From Pyrobaculum oguniense TE7 (GTDB lineage: Archaea > Thermoproteota > Thermoprotei > Thermoproteales > Thermoproteaceae): a stretch of 64,000 nucleotides of DNA. Below, piece by piece: positions 1-8,391 of this stretch. The stretch is from positions 839,233 through 903,232 of the forward strand of contig CP003316.1 in assembly GCA_000247545.1 (NCBI GenBank), given 5' to 3'. The number at the start of each line of letters is the position of its first letter. The first letter of the stretch is position 1. The notes beneath the pieces were generated by a model. The model saw only the letters and a list, made by a program, of their open reading frames with translations, did not search any database and was not told where the DNA came from. The position numbers and the translations under genes are program-made.

Positions 1-231
1 GACGCCATTTCTCTTGCCAGTGCCGTAACGGGACAGTCGGACGTGTTAAGACAGTTCTTCTTCCTCATAACTTTCACCTCCATAGGGCTAACTACTAACT
101 TTAGAAAGTTTAAAGAAATCGGCGCCGGCAAGGCCGTGGTGGCTTACTTTATATCCTTGCTGGTTATAATATTCATAGCCTTAGGCCTCTCCGTGGCTTT
201 CTTCGCAGGAGTGCCTCTGCCCAAGTCCTAA
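1..231 (+). CDS. C-terminal end of YeiH-type putative sulfate exporter (partial)
   Basis: The reading frame is open from the first base of the window, so the gene begins upstream and only its last 76 residues are visible. They form two hydrophobic segments around a short polar link containing TSIGLTTNF, the pattern of the last helices of the YeiH/UPF0324 family of putative inorganic anion (sulfate) exporters. A decayed relative lies at 10655-11570 on the other strand. The family assignment rests on this tail and on the similarity of the context; transport of sulfate is a family-level prediction, not shown here. The stop overlaps the convergent radical SAM gene by 4 nt. Confidence 0.6.
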   Translation, partial: DAISLASAVTGQSDVLRQFFFLITFTSIGLTTNFRKFKEIGAGKAVVAYFISLLVIIFIALGLSVAFFAGVPLPKS

Positions 232-1223
232 ATCCAGTAAAGTCTATAACATTTTTTGCACGGCCCCGGCGGGTCCGTGGGGATAAAATCCGATTTTTTC
301 CTCGCTTCAAATATACCGACAAATTCTCTACGTCTTTTTAAAATGGCTCTAATTCCCTCCCTAATATTGCCAAAAGAGAGCCGAGGATTTTTCTCGCACT
401 TTTCTTCAAAACACCTCAGGGCGTAGTCAGGCAGGCTTAGGTAGACACAGGGATACACCTCGCCGTCGGCGTCAATGTATAAAGTTGAAGTTGGTGCCTC
501 TGGACATTCTAGGTGTTCCCAAGGCGAGAACCGCCTGTGGCTCAGCTTTACGCCGCTCTTCTCAGCCACCTCTTTTGCCTCTCTTATTGTCGCCAATACG
601 TGGGGAGGCTCTGGTTCGAACATTTTAGAAAAGACTTTCAACCGCCAGAGGCTGGGGTGTGGCAGGTAGGACAAGTTGCTAAGCCTCACTTCGTCTACGC
701 CGAGCTCGGCTGCCAATTTGACAAAGAAAGGGAGTTCTCTATAGGTATCTCCCAGCATCATATATATCGCCACTATCCTCGTCCCCAAGGCTTTTAACTG
801 GGGCGACAACCTGCGCAGGTTTTGTAAAATTGTATTAAAGTCATTACCTGGCCTATATCTATTGTGTGTCTCAGCCCTGGCACCTGCAAATGTGACAGCT
901 AAAATATCAACGCCAGTTTTAACTATCCCATTTGCTAAACTCCCTGCTAATAAAACCCCGTTGGTGGTAAACCCTACAGAAAAGTGGCGACGCGCAAGCA
1001 TTAACATTTCCAAAAACTGGGGATGTAACAAGGGCTCGCCCCAGCCTTGTAGGTGAACATATTTAACCCCCGCACCTACTCCCTCTTCTATCACGCGTTG
1101 AAAAAGAGAGAATTCCATAAACCTCCCCACCCACTTGTCGCGGTAAATAGTAAGCGGACAGTAGACACAACGCCCATTACACGTCGTGGAAACACCCACT
1201 TGGAAGACGTTTATCACAAACAC
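228..1223 (-). CDS. Radical SAM protein with SPASM-like C-terminal cysteines
   Basis: 331 residues from a GTG start. Near the N-terminus is CNGRCVYC, the CX3CX2C motif that holds the SAM-cleaving 4Fe-4S cluster, followed by a TIM-barrel-like stretch with LQGWGEPLLHP, the usual glycine-rich GGEP-type motif. The C-terminal third has further cysteines (CPEAP, YPCVY, CEEKC, GPCKKC), as in SPASM or Twitch extensions that carry auxiliary clusters. Such proteins modify peptides, cofactors or enzymes; the substrate cannot be told. It stands alone, convergent with the transporter gene upstream and divergent from dsrM1, so any link to sulfur metabolism is positional only. Confidence 0.8.
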   Translation of the reverse strand: MFVINVFQVGVSTTCNGRCVYCPLTIYRDKWVGRFMEFSLFQRVIEEGVGAGVKYVHLQGWGEPLLHPQFLEMLMLARRHFSVGFTTNGVLLAGSLANGIVKTGVDILAVTFAGARAETHNRYRPGNDFNTILQNLRRLSPQLKALGTRIVAIYMMLGDTYRELPFFVKLAAELGVDEVRLSNLSYLPHPSLWRLKVFSKMFEPEPPHVLATIREAKEVAEKSGVKLSHRRFSPWEHLECPEAPTSTLYIDADGEVYPCVYLSLPDYALRCFEEKCEKNPRLSFGNIREGIRAILKRRREFVGIFEARKKSDFIPTDPPGPCKKCYRLYWI

Positions 1224-1293
1224 GTCGACAGAGTTAATTTATATGTTTTGTGCAGAGGTTTATATTAAAAGTCGGACATGACAAGCCTCTCTT

Positions 1294-1335
1294 TAATTAG
1301 TACTCTAATTAGAATAATAAAAGCTATATTTAAGC
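1294..1335 (+). promoter_or_regulatory. dsrM1 promoter with inverted repeat upstream of TATA
   Basis: A perfect inverted repeat TAATTAG-TACT-CTAATTA occupies 1294-1311. It is followed by an AT-rich TATA-like element (GCTATATTTAAG, about 1322-1333) placed roughly 20-25 nt before the dsrM1 start, which fits a leaderless transcript. The repeat sits just upstream of the core promoter, where an activator or repressor dimer could bind. Function is inferred. Confidence 0.45.
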
Positions 1336-1351
1336 TTGCTTACACACTGCT

Positions 1352-2125
1352 ATGTTCCATTTTATAGTGTTCGGCATCATTGCATGGATCGCGTTGGCGG
1401 TTTTGGTAATGGGCGTTATTTACAGAGTAGTGAGGTGGGTTGCGCCCAGAGATTTGACAGGACTTGCATCTGTGGCAGTCATATCATATAACTGGGGGGC
1501 GAGTAGCCGTATAGGCGAAGTTTTAAAAAGAATTTTAACATTCTACACACTGAGAACTATTGACCCAATGCTGTTCTGGGGAACCTTTCTATTTCACTGG
1601 GGCATTTTCTTAACATTATTCATAGGACACATCGCACTTTTCTTTACACCTGGTCAACTCCAAGCGTTTGGAATATCTCCAGAAACTAGGAAAATAGCCG
1701 CTATATATTTAGGGGCTGCCTTTGGATTTATAACATTAATAGGCCTTGTAATGCTGTGGTATAGGCGGCTTGTTAAAAAAGAAGTACGGACATTTACATA
1801 TTTAGATGATTGGTTTGCACTATCATTAATTACTCTAATTGTTTTACTAGGCGTTATTAATACTGTTGTCATACACCCAGATTATGTAAATACAGTCACG
1901 CCGTGGCTTATTAACTTACTAAGTGGTAATATCGATGTTGCCACAAAGGCTATTTCTACCGCCCACCCGCTACTTCAATTGCACATTTTTCTTGCCGAGG
2001 TTTTAATGATCTACGTACCTCTAGGCAAGATGATTCATCCATTTTCTATCTTCTTTCAACCAACAATAACTACTGCCCCTTACAAAGTTAAAGGCTCTGA
2101 AGAAGTCAGCATAAAACTTTCTTAA
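1352..2125 (+). CDS. dsrM: DsrM-like membrane cytochrome b subunit, copy 1
   Basis: 257 residues with about five membrane spans (roughly 3-27, 74-98, 115-137, 154-173, 208-228). This is the NarI/DsrM fold that takes electrons from menaquinol through b-type hemes. Candidate heme ligands are His82 and His93 in span 2 and His205, His211 and His229 in the last span. It is expected to pair with DsrK (8403-9812) to reduce the DsrC trisulfide or disulfide. A GC-richer paralogue is at 17825-18592, with the same FLFHWGI and YVPLGKMIHPFS motifs. First gene of an AT-rich, same-strand dsr island; dsrA1 follows after 43 nt. Confidence 0.88.
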   Translation: MFHFIVFGIIAWIALAVLVMGVIYRVVRWVAPRDLTGLASVAVISYNWGASSRIGEVLKRILTFYTLRTIDPMLFWGTFLFHWGIFLTLFIGHIALFFTPGQLQAFGISPETRKIAAIYLGAAFGFITLIGLVMLWYRRLVKKEVRTFTYLDDWFALSLITLIVLLGVINTVVIHPDYVNTVTPWLINLLSGNIDVATKAISTAHPLLQLHIFLAEVLMIYVPLGKMIHPFSIFFQPTITTAPYKVKGSEEVSIKLS

Positions 2126-2168
2126 ATTTAAGTAACAACTTTTTTAATCTACTCCATAATATCTCTAT

Positions 2169-3407
2169 ATGTCCGCACCCCCGGGACTGCCGTCCCCCGA
2201 TGAATTGTTAAAAAAAGCCGAGGAATATTTAAAAGAGCTTGAAAAGGGGCCGTGGCCCAGCCACGTGGCTGAAATGAGAAAAACGGGCTATCCTTTACAT
2301 GTATATGGCGTAGGCCTCGTGGCAAGGAAAAGCCCATGGGGTCCCAGCGTTGTGAAGACAAAGCGCCTAACCGGCGTCTTGGCTAGGATAGCCCGCGACT
2401 GGGTGCCAGGAGGAGGCGAAGAAGTACATTTTAGAGTATTTAACACCCCGGGTAAGTTCTATCCCACGGACTATTTAAGAAAGCTAATTAAGATCTCTAG
2501 AGAATTGGGAATCGGCCTTATAGAAGCAGTGGGACAGACGGGAGCAATTGTAATAAATGTAAAGGGAAAAGACGTGGCAGATAAAATGATAGATGCCTTA
2601 CGCGAAATTGGAACAGATGTGGGAGGTAGCGGCGACGCAATTAGAGAACTAAACGCCTGCGTGGGGCCTGCTCTTTGCGAATTCGCCCTATATGATACAC
2701 TGCACTGGTTTGTAGAATTTAGAAAAGATAAGAGAATTCACGACGCAATTACAGTACCTGGCTTACCATACAAGTTCAAGATCAAGTTTTCAGGTTGCCC
2801 AATGGACTGTGCAAGAGCTAATAGGGCAGACCTAGGCTTTATCGGCGTCTGGAAGGGCGCGCCGGAGGTAGACCAAGAACTACTAAGAAAGAAAATTGAA
2901 AATAAAGAAGTAGATGTCCACGAACTAGTAGCTGGGTGCCCGGCCAAAGCTATAACTTGGGATGAGACAAAGAAAGAACTCATCATAGACGGTTCTCGCT
3001 GTAAGAAAAGTATGAATTGTATAAGAAAGGCGTTTCCAGCTATAAAACCTGGAAAAGAAAGGAGAGTGGCCGTGGTTGTAGGCGGTGGATCGAAGGGACG
3101 TTACGGTCCAAAGCTTGGGTGGTTCATAGGCTACTTAAAACCTGACGAGGTTAAAAAAGCTATTGACTTGACTTTCAAAGTAATAGAACCTTGGGATAAA
3201 GAAGCACCCGCAAAGAATAGACTTGGCGATTATATCCTCATGGAGGGGCTTTATAAATTTATTGAAAAGGCAGGCATCGACTTAGAAGATACACCTAGGA
3301 TAATTGAAAAGCTTCCAGATAATGTGCCCTATAGAGTGTTGCCAGAAGAAGAAAGAAAGAAATATGCAGACTTTGCAGAAAAAATTAAACAGGTGGTAAA
3401 AGTATGA
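2169..3407 (+). CDS. dsrA: Dissimilatory sulfite reductase alpha subunit, copy 1
   Basis: 412 residues, normal DsrA length. The siroheme-4Fe-4S binding cysteines are Cys164/Cys170 (CVGPALC) and Cys210/Cys214 (CPMDC), and the basic stretch KFKIKF before the second pair supplies substrate-binding lysines in this family. An inserted ferredoxin domain follows (about 250-292), but it keeps only Cys257, Cys278 and Cys284: the position that is normally CX2C reads CKKSMNC, with Ser instead of Cys. DsrAB carries out the six-electron reduction of sulfite, delivering a trisulfide to DsrC. The stop overlaps dsrB1 (ATGA). The codons are visibly AT-richer than in copies 2 and 3. Confidence 0.95.
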   Translation: MSAPPGLPSPDELLKKAEEYLKELEKGPWPSHVAEMRKTGYPLHVYGVGLVARKSPWGPSVVKTKRLTGVLARIARDWVPGGGEEVHFRVFNTPGKFYPTDYLRKLIKISRELGIGLIEAVGQTGAIVINVKGKDVADKMIDALREIGTDVGGSGDAIRELNACVGPALCEFALYDTLHWFVEFRKDKRIHDAITVPGLPYKFKIKFSGCPMDCARANRADLGFIGVWKGAPEVDQELLRKKIENKEVDVHELVAGCPAKAITWDETKKELIIDGSRCKKSMNCIRKAFPAIKPGKERRVAVVVGGGSKGRYGPKLGWFIGYLKPDEVKKAIDLTFKVIEPWDKEAPAKNRLGDYILMEGLYKFIEKAGIDLEDTPRIIEKLPDNVPYRVLPEEERKKYADFAEKIKQVVKV

Positions 3408-4537
3408 GTATCCAGCTCTCATACCCTGTAGAAGTAGAGAAGTATCTGCCAGAAATAATTAAGAAAAACTACGGCAAGTGGGTTGAGAGAAAATTCCACG
3501 GGCCGGGAATCATTGAACACGTCTCTGAAACAGGCGATAGGGTATTTACCATCAAAGTTGCCTTGCCGCCTAATGCAAGAGTCAGTGCAGATACTTTAGA
3601 AAAATTTGCAGATCTTGCAGATAAGTACGGAGTAGGGGCTTTGCGCATCACCATGGCAGGCAACGTAGAATTCATCACAACTTCACTAGAAAACGCCCTA
3701 AAAATAAAAGAAGAGCTAGAAAAACTAGGCTTCCCAGTAGGCGGCTGGGGCGGGGCTCTGTGGGGAATAAACACTTGTACAGCTTTCTTAACATGTCAAA
3801 TTGCCGTAGTAGACGCCGTAAGCATAGGCAAGGCGATAGGAGATGCCTTAAAGCCGTACTTCACGGGAGAAATTCCACTCCCAGCTAAACTAAGAATATT
3901 CATCTCCGGCTGTCCCTCGGGTTGTGCAGGTGGCATAGCAACAGACATCGCTATTGTAGGCATGTGGGGCGCACCGCCGAGGATTAGAGAAGAAGTGCTT
4001 CCCATGTGCATGCCGCCCCCCAAGGCCCTGGCTAAGATACCTGAAAGCCAAATATTCCTAGTCCAAGTCTGTCCCACCGGCGCCTTGACGCTTAGGAGGG
4101 AGGGAGACAAAATAAAGCTGACATTGATAGGAGAGAAGTGTATAAACTGTGGTAGGTGTAAAGACAATTGCGATGCCTTTGACTATGATCCAAAAGACGT
4201 GGGAGTTGCAATACTCGTAGGTGGGAGAATGTCAAACACAGGCACAGGCCCCAGACTTGCGAGAAACCTTGTTCCCTGGATTCCTGCAAACCCGCCTAGA
4301 TATGAGGAAATAGTGGCTATTGTAAAACACGTCGTAGAGATATGGCGCCAAAATGCAAAACCGGGTGAAAGACTGGGAGACTTCATAGAAAGAATAGGCT
4401 GGCCTAAGTTCTTAGAAATGGTAGGAGTTCCCAAACTCGCCGCAGAATACATGTGGATGCCTGACGCGGCTAGGACTTACTTACTCTACAGGGCACGTGG
4501 CGAGGTAATCTTCAAAGGATTTAGAGATGCAGTTTAG
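3404..4537 (+). CDS. dsrB: Dissimilatory sulfite reductase beta subunit, copy 1
   Basis: 377 residues. Siroheme/cluster cysteines are at Cys125/Cys131 (CTAFLTC) and Cys170/Cys174 (CPSGC), and the ferredoxin domain has a full set (Cys223, Cys246, Cys249, Cys252, Cys256). It forms the alpha2beta2 sulfite reductase with DsrA1 and holds the catalytic siroheme in this family. Translation is coupled to dsrA1 by a 4-nt overlap. The 3' end overlaps the next small gene by 11 nt, an arrangement close to that at the other two dsrB copies. Confidence 0.95.
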   Translation: MSIQLSYPVEVEKYLPEIIKKNYGKWVERKFHGPGIIEHVSETGDRVFTIKVALPPNARVSADTLEKFADLADKYGVGALRITMAGNVEFITTSLENALKIKEELEKLGFPVGGWGGALWGINTCTAFLTCQIAVVDAVSIGKAIGDALKPYFTGEIPLPAKLRIFISGCPSGCAGGIATDIAIVGMWGAPPRIREEVLPMCMPPPKALAKIPESQIFLVQVCPTGALTLRREGDKIKLTLIGEKCINCGRCKDNCDAFDYDPKDVGVAILVGGRMSNTGTGPRLARNLVPWIPANPPRYEEIVAIVKHVVEIWRQNAKPGERLGDFIERIGWPKFLEMVGVPKLAAEYMWMPDAARTYLLYRARGEVIFKGFRDAV

Positions 4538-4970
4538 GACAATCCCGCCTAAAACGCTTAATTTTTTTCTAACATATCAAACCGAAGAGGAATCTTATTT
4601 TTTCATACCTGAATATAACCTGTACGTATTTTCTAAATTATATAAAAATGAGTATAATCTTGCATTTGTTTTAAACAAAAAAATTAAAGTTGATAAATTT
4701 TGTAAAGACATTGAAGAAAAATCTAGTGTATTATTAAAGAAAAAAGACATACCATGGAGGGGTTTTGAAACAGATTTTCTACTTACACTTACGCCCATAG
4801 ACTGTGAGAAGAACATTGTAGTCCCAACTTTAAAAGTTAACATTAACTCAGGGGACACAATCTTCCACTGGGATCAAATTGCTAAAATTATTTTTTCAGA
4901 TGAATTATTCAACTATCTTGAATGGATAAAAGAAAAATATGGAATTAACTATGAAATACTTGATACTTAA
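4527..4970 (+). CDS. Small dsrAB-linked protein of unknown function, copy 1
   Basis: 147 residues, no recognised domain. The segment IPWRGFETDFLLTLTPIDCE aligns with VPWPGYTTKFAFSVYPIGCE of the 159-residue product directly behind dsrB2 (19456-19935), including one cysteine, and both are followed by a strand-like KVNIN/KVNT stretch and an acidic helical tail. A more remote relative sits behind dsrB3. The gene overlaps dsrB1 by 11 nt, so it is almost certainly cotranslated. It is not DsrD, which is a shorter winged-helix protein. An assembly, electron-transfer or regulatory partner of DsrAB is an inference from position only. Very AT-rich. Confidence 0.75.
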   Translation: MQFRTIPPKTLNFFLTYQTEEESYFFIPEYNLYVFSKLYKNEYNLAFVLNKKIKVDKFCKDIEEKSSVLLKKKDIPWRGFETDFLLTLTPIDCEKNIVVPTLKVNINSGDTIFHWDQIAKIIFSDELFNYLEWIKEKYGINYEILDT

Positions 4971-5013
4971 AATAGAGTAATAAGAGTTAAAAATTATAAT
5001 CTAAGATCAAACC

Positions 5014-5349
5014 ATGCCAGCAAAATGTCCAGGCGAGTACACAGTAGATGGAACTACAGTAGTACTAGACGAAGAGTGTTTTATGCAAAACCCCGAGGCG
5101 TGGAATGAAAAAATTGCCGAATGGCTAGCAAGAGAACTTGAAGGAATTCAACAAATGACAGAGGCACATTGGAAAGTAGTTAAGTACTTAAGAGAGTATT
5201 GGGAAACCTACGGCGTTTGTCCACCAATCAAAATGTTACTTAAAGAAACTGGATTTACATTAGAGCAGATATACCAGCTCTTCCCCTCGGGACCTGCAAA
5301 TGGGGCATGTAAAGTGGCAGGCGCTCCGAAACCCACAGGCTGTGTTTAA
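5014..5349 (+). CDS. dsrC: DsrC sulfur carrier, copy 1
   Basis: 111 residues of the DsrC/TusE family. The flexible C-terminal arm ends GACKVAGAPKPTGCV, giving the two conserved cysteines Cys99 and Cys110, exactly ten residues apart with the last one penultimate. This is the signature of a true DsrC able to form the intramolecular trisulfide, not a TusE-only homologue. It shuttles the sulfur product from DsrAB to the DsrMK membrane complex. Nearly the same protein is encoded at 18649-18984, with the arm almost identical. A TATA-like AT stretch (AAAAATTATAATC) precedes the start by about 20 nt. Confidence 0.95.
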   Translation: MPAKCPGEYTVDGTTVVLDEECFMQNPEAWNEKIAEWLARELEGIQQMTEAHWKVVKYLREYWETYGVCPPIKMLLKETGFTLEQIYQLFPSGPANGACKVAGAPKPTGCV

Positions 5350-5378
5350 AATTTAAATAAAATCGATTTTTATAAAGC

Positions 5379-5990
5379 GTGGAAAAATTCCTTCTGTCAT
5401 TTTTAAGAGATTCTTGGGAAAAATGCCTCCCATACTTAACCGATGATGAGTTGCTAGTTTTAAAATATTATGTGGAAAATTTTCCAAATAGGTACACAGC
5501 ATATACAATTTCTAAAGTTTTGAAATTAAATATTTCAACTTCTTATAAAATAGTTAAAATGCTGTATGAAAATAGGCTGATTCTACCAGATCCTGATAGG
5601 AGATATAGGGCAACTGTAAAAGGTGCGCTTACTCTACTAGTGAAAAAATCTGATTTAAAATATTTAGAAATTGTTAAAAAGATATGGAGAGTGAATAGTA
5701 GCTCCATAAGCTTGCTTGCGTATTTAATTATACTAGGCGAGGCAATTAGTTTTTACAAATTTAAAATTGATGAGGCATTTATATGTTCGCTGACAGGTTC
5801 TTTAGGATATGTAATATCTTTTATATCAGAAGGTGGATTAAAACATATATTGCCTTATATTGTCAATGAAGCGTTTGAATTTTTAAAATTAGCTCCTATG
5901 TCAAATGTATTAAATTTTGAAATATTACAAAAACTCTGCCTTAATGATGAGCGATGTGTTAAATATGGCATTTGCTATACGTTAAGTTAA
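5379..5990 (+). CDS. Winged-helix regulator with cysteine-containing tail (dsr island, first)
   Basis: 203 residues from GTG. Residues about 20-80 form a winged helix-turn-helix (YTAYTISKVLKLNISTSYKIV as recognition region, wing ending in a TVKGALTLL motif). A helical middle domain follows and the tail has cysteines in CLNDERCVKYGIC. The same plan (wHTH, T-x-x-G-A-L-T-L, helices, Cys-rich end) is seen at 7783, 16951 and 53002, so this is one member of a local family. A redox, metal or sulfur sensor controlling the dsr island is inferred. A TATA-like TTTTTATAAA lies about 10-15 nt before the start; readthrough from dsrC1 is also possible. Confidence 0.75.
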   Translation: MEKFLLSFLRDSWEKCLPYLTDDELLVLKYYVENFPNRYTAYTISKVLKLNISTSYKIVKMLYENRLILPDPDRRYRATVKGALTLLVKKSDLKYLEIVKKIWRVNSSSISLLAYLIILGEAISFYKFKIDEAFICSLTGSLGYVISFISEGGLKHILPYIVNEAFEFLKLAPMSNVLNFEILQKLCLNDERCVKYGICYTLS

Positions 5991-6042
5991 GTTACATAAA
6001 TTTGGGTAATATCTTTTATTAAATATTTCTATAGTTAACTCG

Positions 6043-7230
6043 ATGAAAAGAATTGCCATACTTGGAGCCGGTACTGGCGGCCTAATTGTTGCTAATCTCT
6101 TGGCACGAAAACTTCGCCATGAAATTGCCAAGGGAAACGTTGAGGTTTCCATCGTTGATATTTCTAAAATTTATACCTTTGAGGCTGGGTTGCCTTTATA
6201 TGTAGTAGGGGCATTTAATGAGGAAAGTTTGACTTATAACAAGATTAATCTTATAGATCCTGTGGTGAAGTTTTACCATGGGGAACATGGACATGTTGTT
6301 AAGATAGATCTTAAGAATAGGCAGTTTGCCACAGCAAAGGGCGGTGTCTACAACTATGACTATCTAGTGTTAGCACTGGGAGTAAGTTATGACCCCTCTC
6401 TCGTAAAAGGTTTGCTCGACGATTATAATACTTACTACTCTTATGATAAGGCTAAAGAACTAAGGTCCATCTTAGCGGAATTTAAAGGAGGCGTAGTAGT
6501 TCACTTGATCTCATCTCTTGAAGTGCCGATAAAATGTCCCATTGCCCCAAGCAAGTTTTCTCTCCTCTTAGACTCTTACCTTAGAAATGTAAAACTATTA
6601 CGAAATTACAAAATTATTGTAGCCACACCTGCTGACCACTTACATGCACAGCCTGAAGTAAATAAAGTTTTAGAAGAGAGATTTAAAGATCTTGGAATTG
6701 AATTTATTTATAACTTTGAAGTAGATGAAGTAGATTCAAAAAATAAAATAGTTAAATCTACTAAAGGTGATACTTTAAAATACGATTTTCTCATTACGGT
6801 GCCACCTCACCGCGGCCCTAAAGTAGTTCACGAATCAGGTATCGGAGACCCCCTTGGACTTGTCCCAGTGGACAGACATACTCTGACATATAGAAAGGGT
6901 AGAGAACGCTATGACGAAGTGTATGCCGTGGGGGACGTCACGAATCTAGGAGTGGCTAAAGCAGGCTCTGTGGCTCATTACGAGGCGCTTGTCGTCGCAC
7001 ATAACATTGCCAGCGAAGTTTTGGGCTTTTCAGATAAGTGGAACTTCTTTGGAGAGACTATATGTCCCTATCTTGAGGCAATTTACAGTCCATCTAGCAA
7101 AGGAAGGGGCTGGATGCCGTGGTGGACCTATGGAATGCTCGGAAGACCATTTGTGGGAAATAGGTGGGCTTGGCTATTATTAAGAATGTATTACCATACA
7201 ATACCACTAACATTAAAAGGATTGATATGA
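6043..7230 (+). CDS. SQR-like FAD-dependent oxidoreductase, copy 1
   Basis: 395 residues of the sulfide:quinone oxidoreductase / type II NADH dehydrogenase superfamily. The N-terminus has the dinucleotide fold GAGTGG, and AVGDVTNLG near residue 300 is the second FAD-binding motif. Cysteines in the KCPIAP segment and in ETICPYL match the positions of redox cysteines of SQR; the first cysteine of classical SQRs was not found, so sulfide oxidation is probable but not certain. The aromatic C-terminus (MPWWTYGMLG onward) looks membrane-associating. The stop overlaps the DUF1641 gene (ATGA), the same pair as at 26510-28092. Confidence 0.8.
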   Translation: MKRIAILGAGTGGLIVANLLARKLRHEIAKGNVEVSIVDISKIYTFEAGLPLYVVGAFNEESLTYNKINLIDPVVKFYHGEHGHVVKIDLKNRQFATAKGGVYNYDYLVLALGVSYDPSLVKGLLDDYNTYYSYDKAKELRSILAEFKGGVVVHLISSLEVPIKCPIAPSKFSLLLDSYLRNVKLLRNYKIIVATPADHLHAQPEVNKVLEERFKDLGIEFIYNFEVDEVDSKNKIVKSTKGDTLKYDFLITVPPHRGPKVVHESGIGDPLGLVPVDRHTLTYRKGRERYDEVYAVGDVTNLGVAKAGSVAHYEALVVAHNIASEVLGFSDKWNFFGETICPYLEAIYSPSSKGRGWMPWWTYGMLGRPFVGNRWAWLLLRMYYHTIPLTLKGLI

Positions 7231-7715
7231 CAGAGTTAAGACGCAAGTGGCTAGCGACGGATAGAGTAATTGCCACGCCCTCTGGAAAGTCTATACCCGC
7301 ACTGCCAGAGGAAGAAGTGAGACAACACTTGTGGGCAGCTGCAGAATTCTTAGTAAGATCAGGCGCCCTTGACCATATAGTAGAATTAGCAACATTAATA
7401 GCCATGATACACGACGTTGTGACTGATAGGATGGTAGACGAGTTTTCTCAAAATGTCATTAAGCCTATAGGGATGCTTATGGATGCAATTTCAAGGTCAT
7501 CACTAATTGAAATTTTAAATAATGCCGTAATGGATCCAGAATTAGAAAAAACAATTGTAAATATAAATACAGAGTCTATTACTTTGAAAAAAATAATATC
7601 GCTTATTAACGATAAAGAGGTAAAAACTGGGCTTTATATACTTTTAATATTTTTAAAGGCATTAGGCAGGGCAGCGAGGAGTAGATTTAGTGAACAACAA
7701 ATATATGGGGTGTAA
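7227..7715 (+). CDS. DUF1641 protein, copy 1
   Basis: The ATG at 7227 overlaps the stop of the flavoprotein gene, so the product is 162 residues; the frame is open further upstream but that start is unlikely. The all-helical sequence with repeated hydrophobic heptads (LDHIVELATLIAMIHDVV) matches DUF1641, a family often encoded beside SQR-like flavoproteins or heterodisulfide reductase-like sets in archaea. Its role is unknown; a partner or membrane-docking subunit of the flavoprotein is plausible. A paralogue has the same position at 27652-28092. Confidence 0.75.
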   Translation: MTELRRKWLATDRVIATPSGKSIPALPEEEVRQHLWAAAEFLVRSGALDHIVELATLIAMIHDVVTDRMVDEFSQNVIKPIGMLMDAISRSSLIEILNNAVMDPELEKTIVNINTESITLKKIISLINDKEVKTGLYILLIFLKALGRAARSRFSEQQIYGV

Positions 7716-7782
7716 AGTGAAAATATAACTTCTGGTGGAGTGAGAGAATAAAAAATTTAAATTAAAAAATTCTATATTGTCA

Positions 7783-8337
7783 ATGGATCCTATAGTAAAA
7801 GAAATTTTAGAAATAGTCATTAAGGAAACTTTACAAGATGCTATGGGAGTTACTCCTTATAAAATAATGAAAAAAAGAAATTTCTATCCATCATTCCTAT
7901 ACAAGTTAATAAGAAAATTAGAGAATAGCGGCTATATAAAGTGCAGAAAAGGTAACAAGGGAAGGCGATGTGTTCCCACGCTAAGAGGTGCGTTGACTCT
8001 TTATAACCAAAATACAAACATGAAAAGTTTAATAGAGTCATATATTTCACGATTACTAAGTATTGATATAAATCATGTTAGAAAAATTATTAATGTTCTT
8101 TTAACTGAGAAGTATTATCCAATTGAAGTTTTTGAACTTCTCGGGTGGTGTATGTATAAAATTCACATTTATGAATGTCGAGTTCTATTACGACAATTTG
8201 CTAGATGTAATAATATGTCCTTAGTAGTGGATAGTAATTGTTGTTTGTTTAAAATGAATGGTCAACTTTTTTTAGAGTGTTCAAAAAATTGTAATAATTG
8301 TATAATAAAATCTTGTAAAGTTTTTGTAACAAATTAA
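7783..8337 (+). CDS. Winged-helix regulator with cysteine-rich tail (dsr island, second)
   Basis: 184 residues from the ATG at 7783; a TTG two codons earlier is less likely. An N-terminal wHTH (VTPYKIMKKRNFYPSFLYKLI, wing with TLRGALTLY) is followed by a helical region and a tail holding a dense cysteine group, CSKNCNNCIIKSC, preceded by NCC. This is the richest cysteine tail of the four related regulators and could bind an iron-sulfur cluster or zinc. It lies between the flavoprotein pair and dsrK1. An AT-rich core promoter (AAAAATTTAAATTAAA, about 7750-7766) suggests a leaderless transcript. AT-rich composition. Confidence 0.75.
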   Translation: MDPIVKEILEIVIKETLQDAMGVTPYKIMKKRNFYPSFLYKLIRKLENSGYIKCRKGNKGRRCVPTLRGALTLYNQNTNMKSLIESYISRLLSIDINHVRKIINVLLTEKYYPIEVFELLGWCMYKIHIYECRVLLRQFARCNNMSLVVDSNCCLFKMNGQLFLECSKNCNNCIIKSCKVFVTN

Positions 8338-8391
8338 TTATATATCCTACTTTCTTTTATTAGAGTAGCAAATTACTTAAATTTCACCTAT

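Noticed and set aside
611-630. GGTTCGAAC resembling a tRNA T-loop
   Set aside because: Lies inside the radical SAM gene and no acceptor or anticodon stem can be formed around it.
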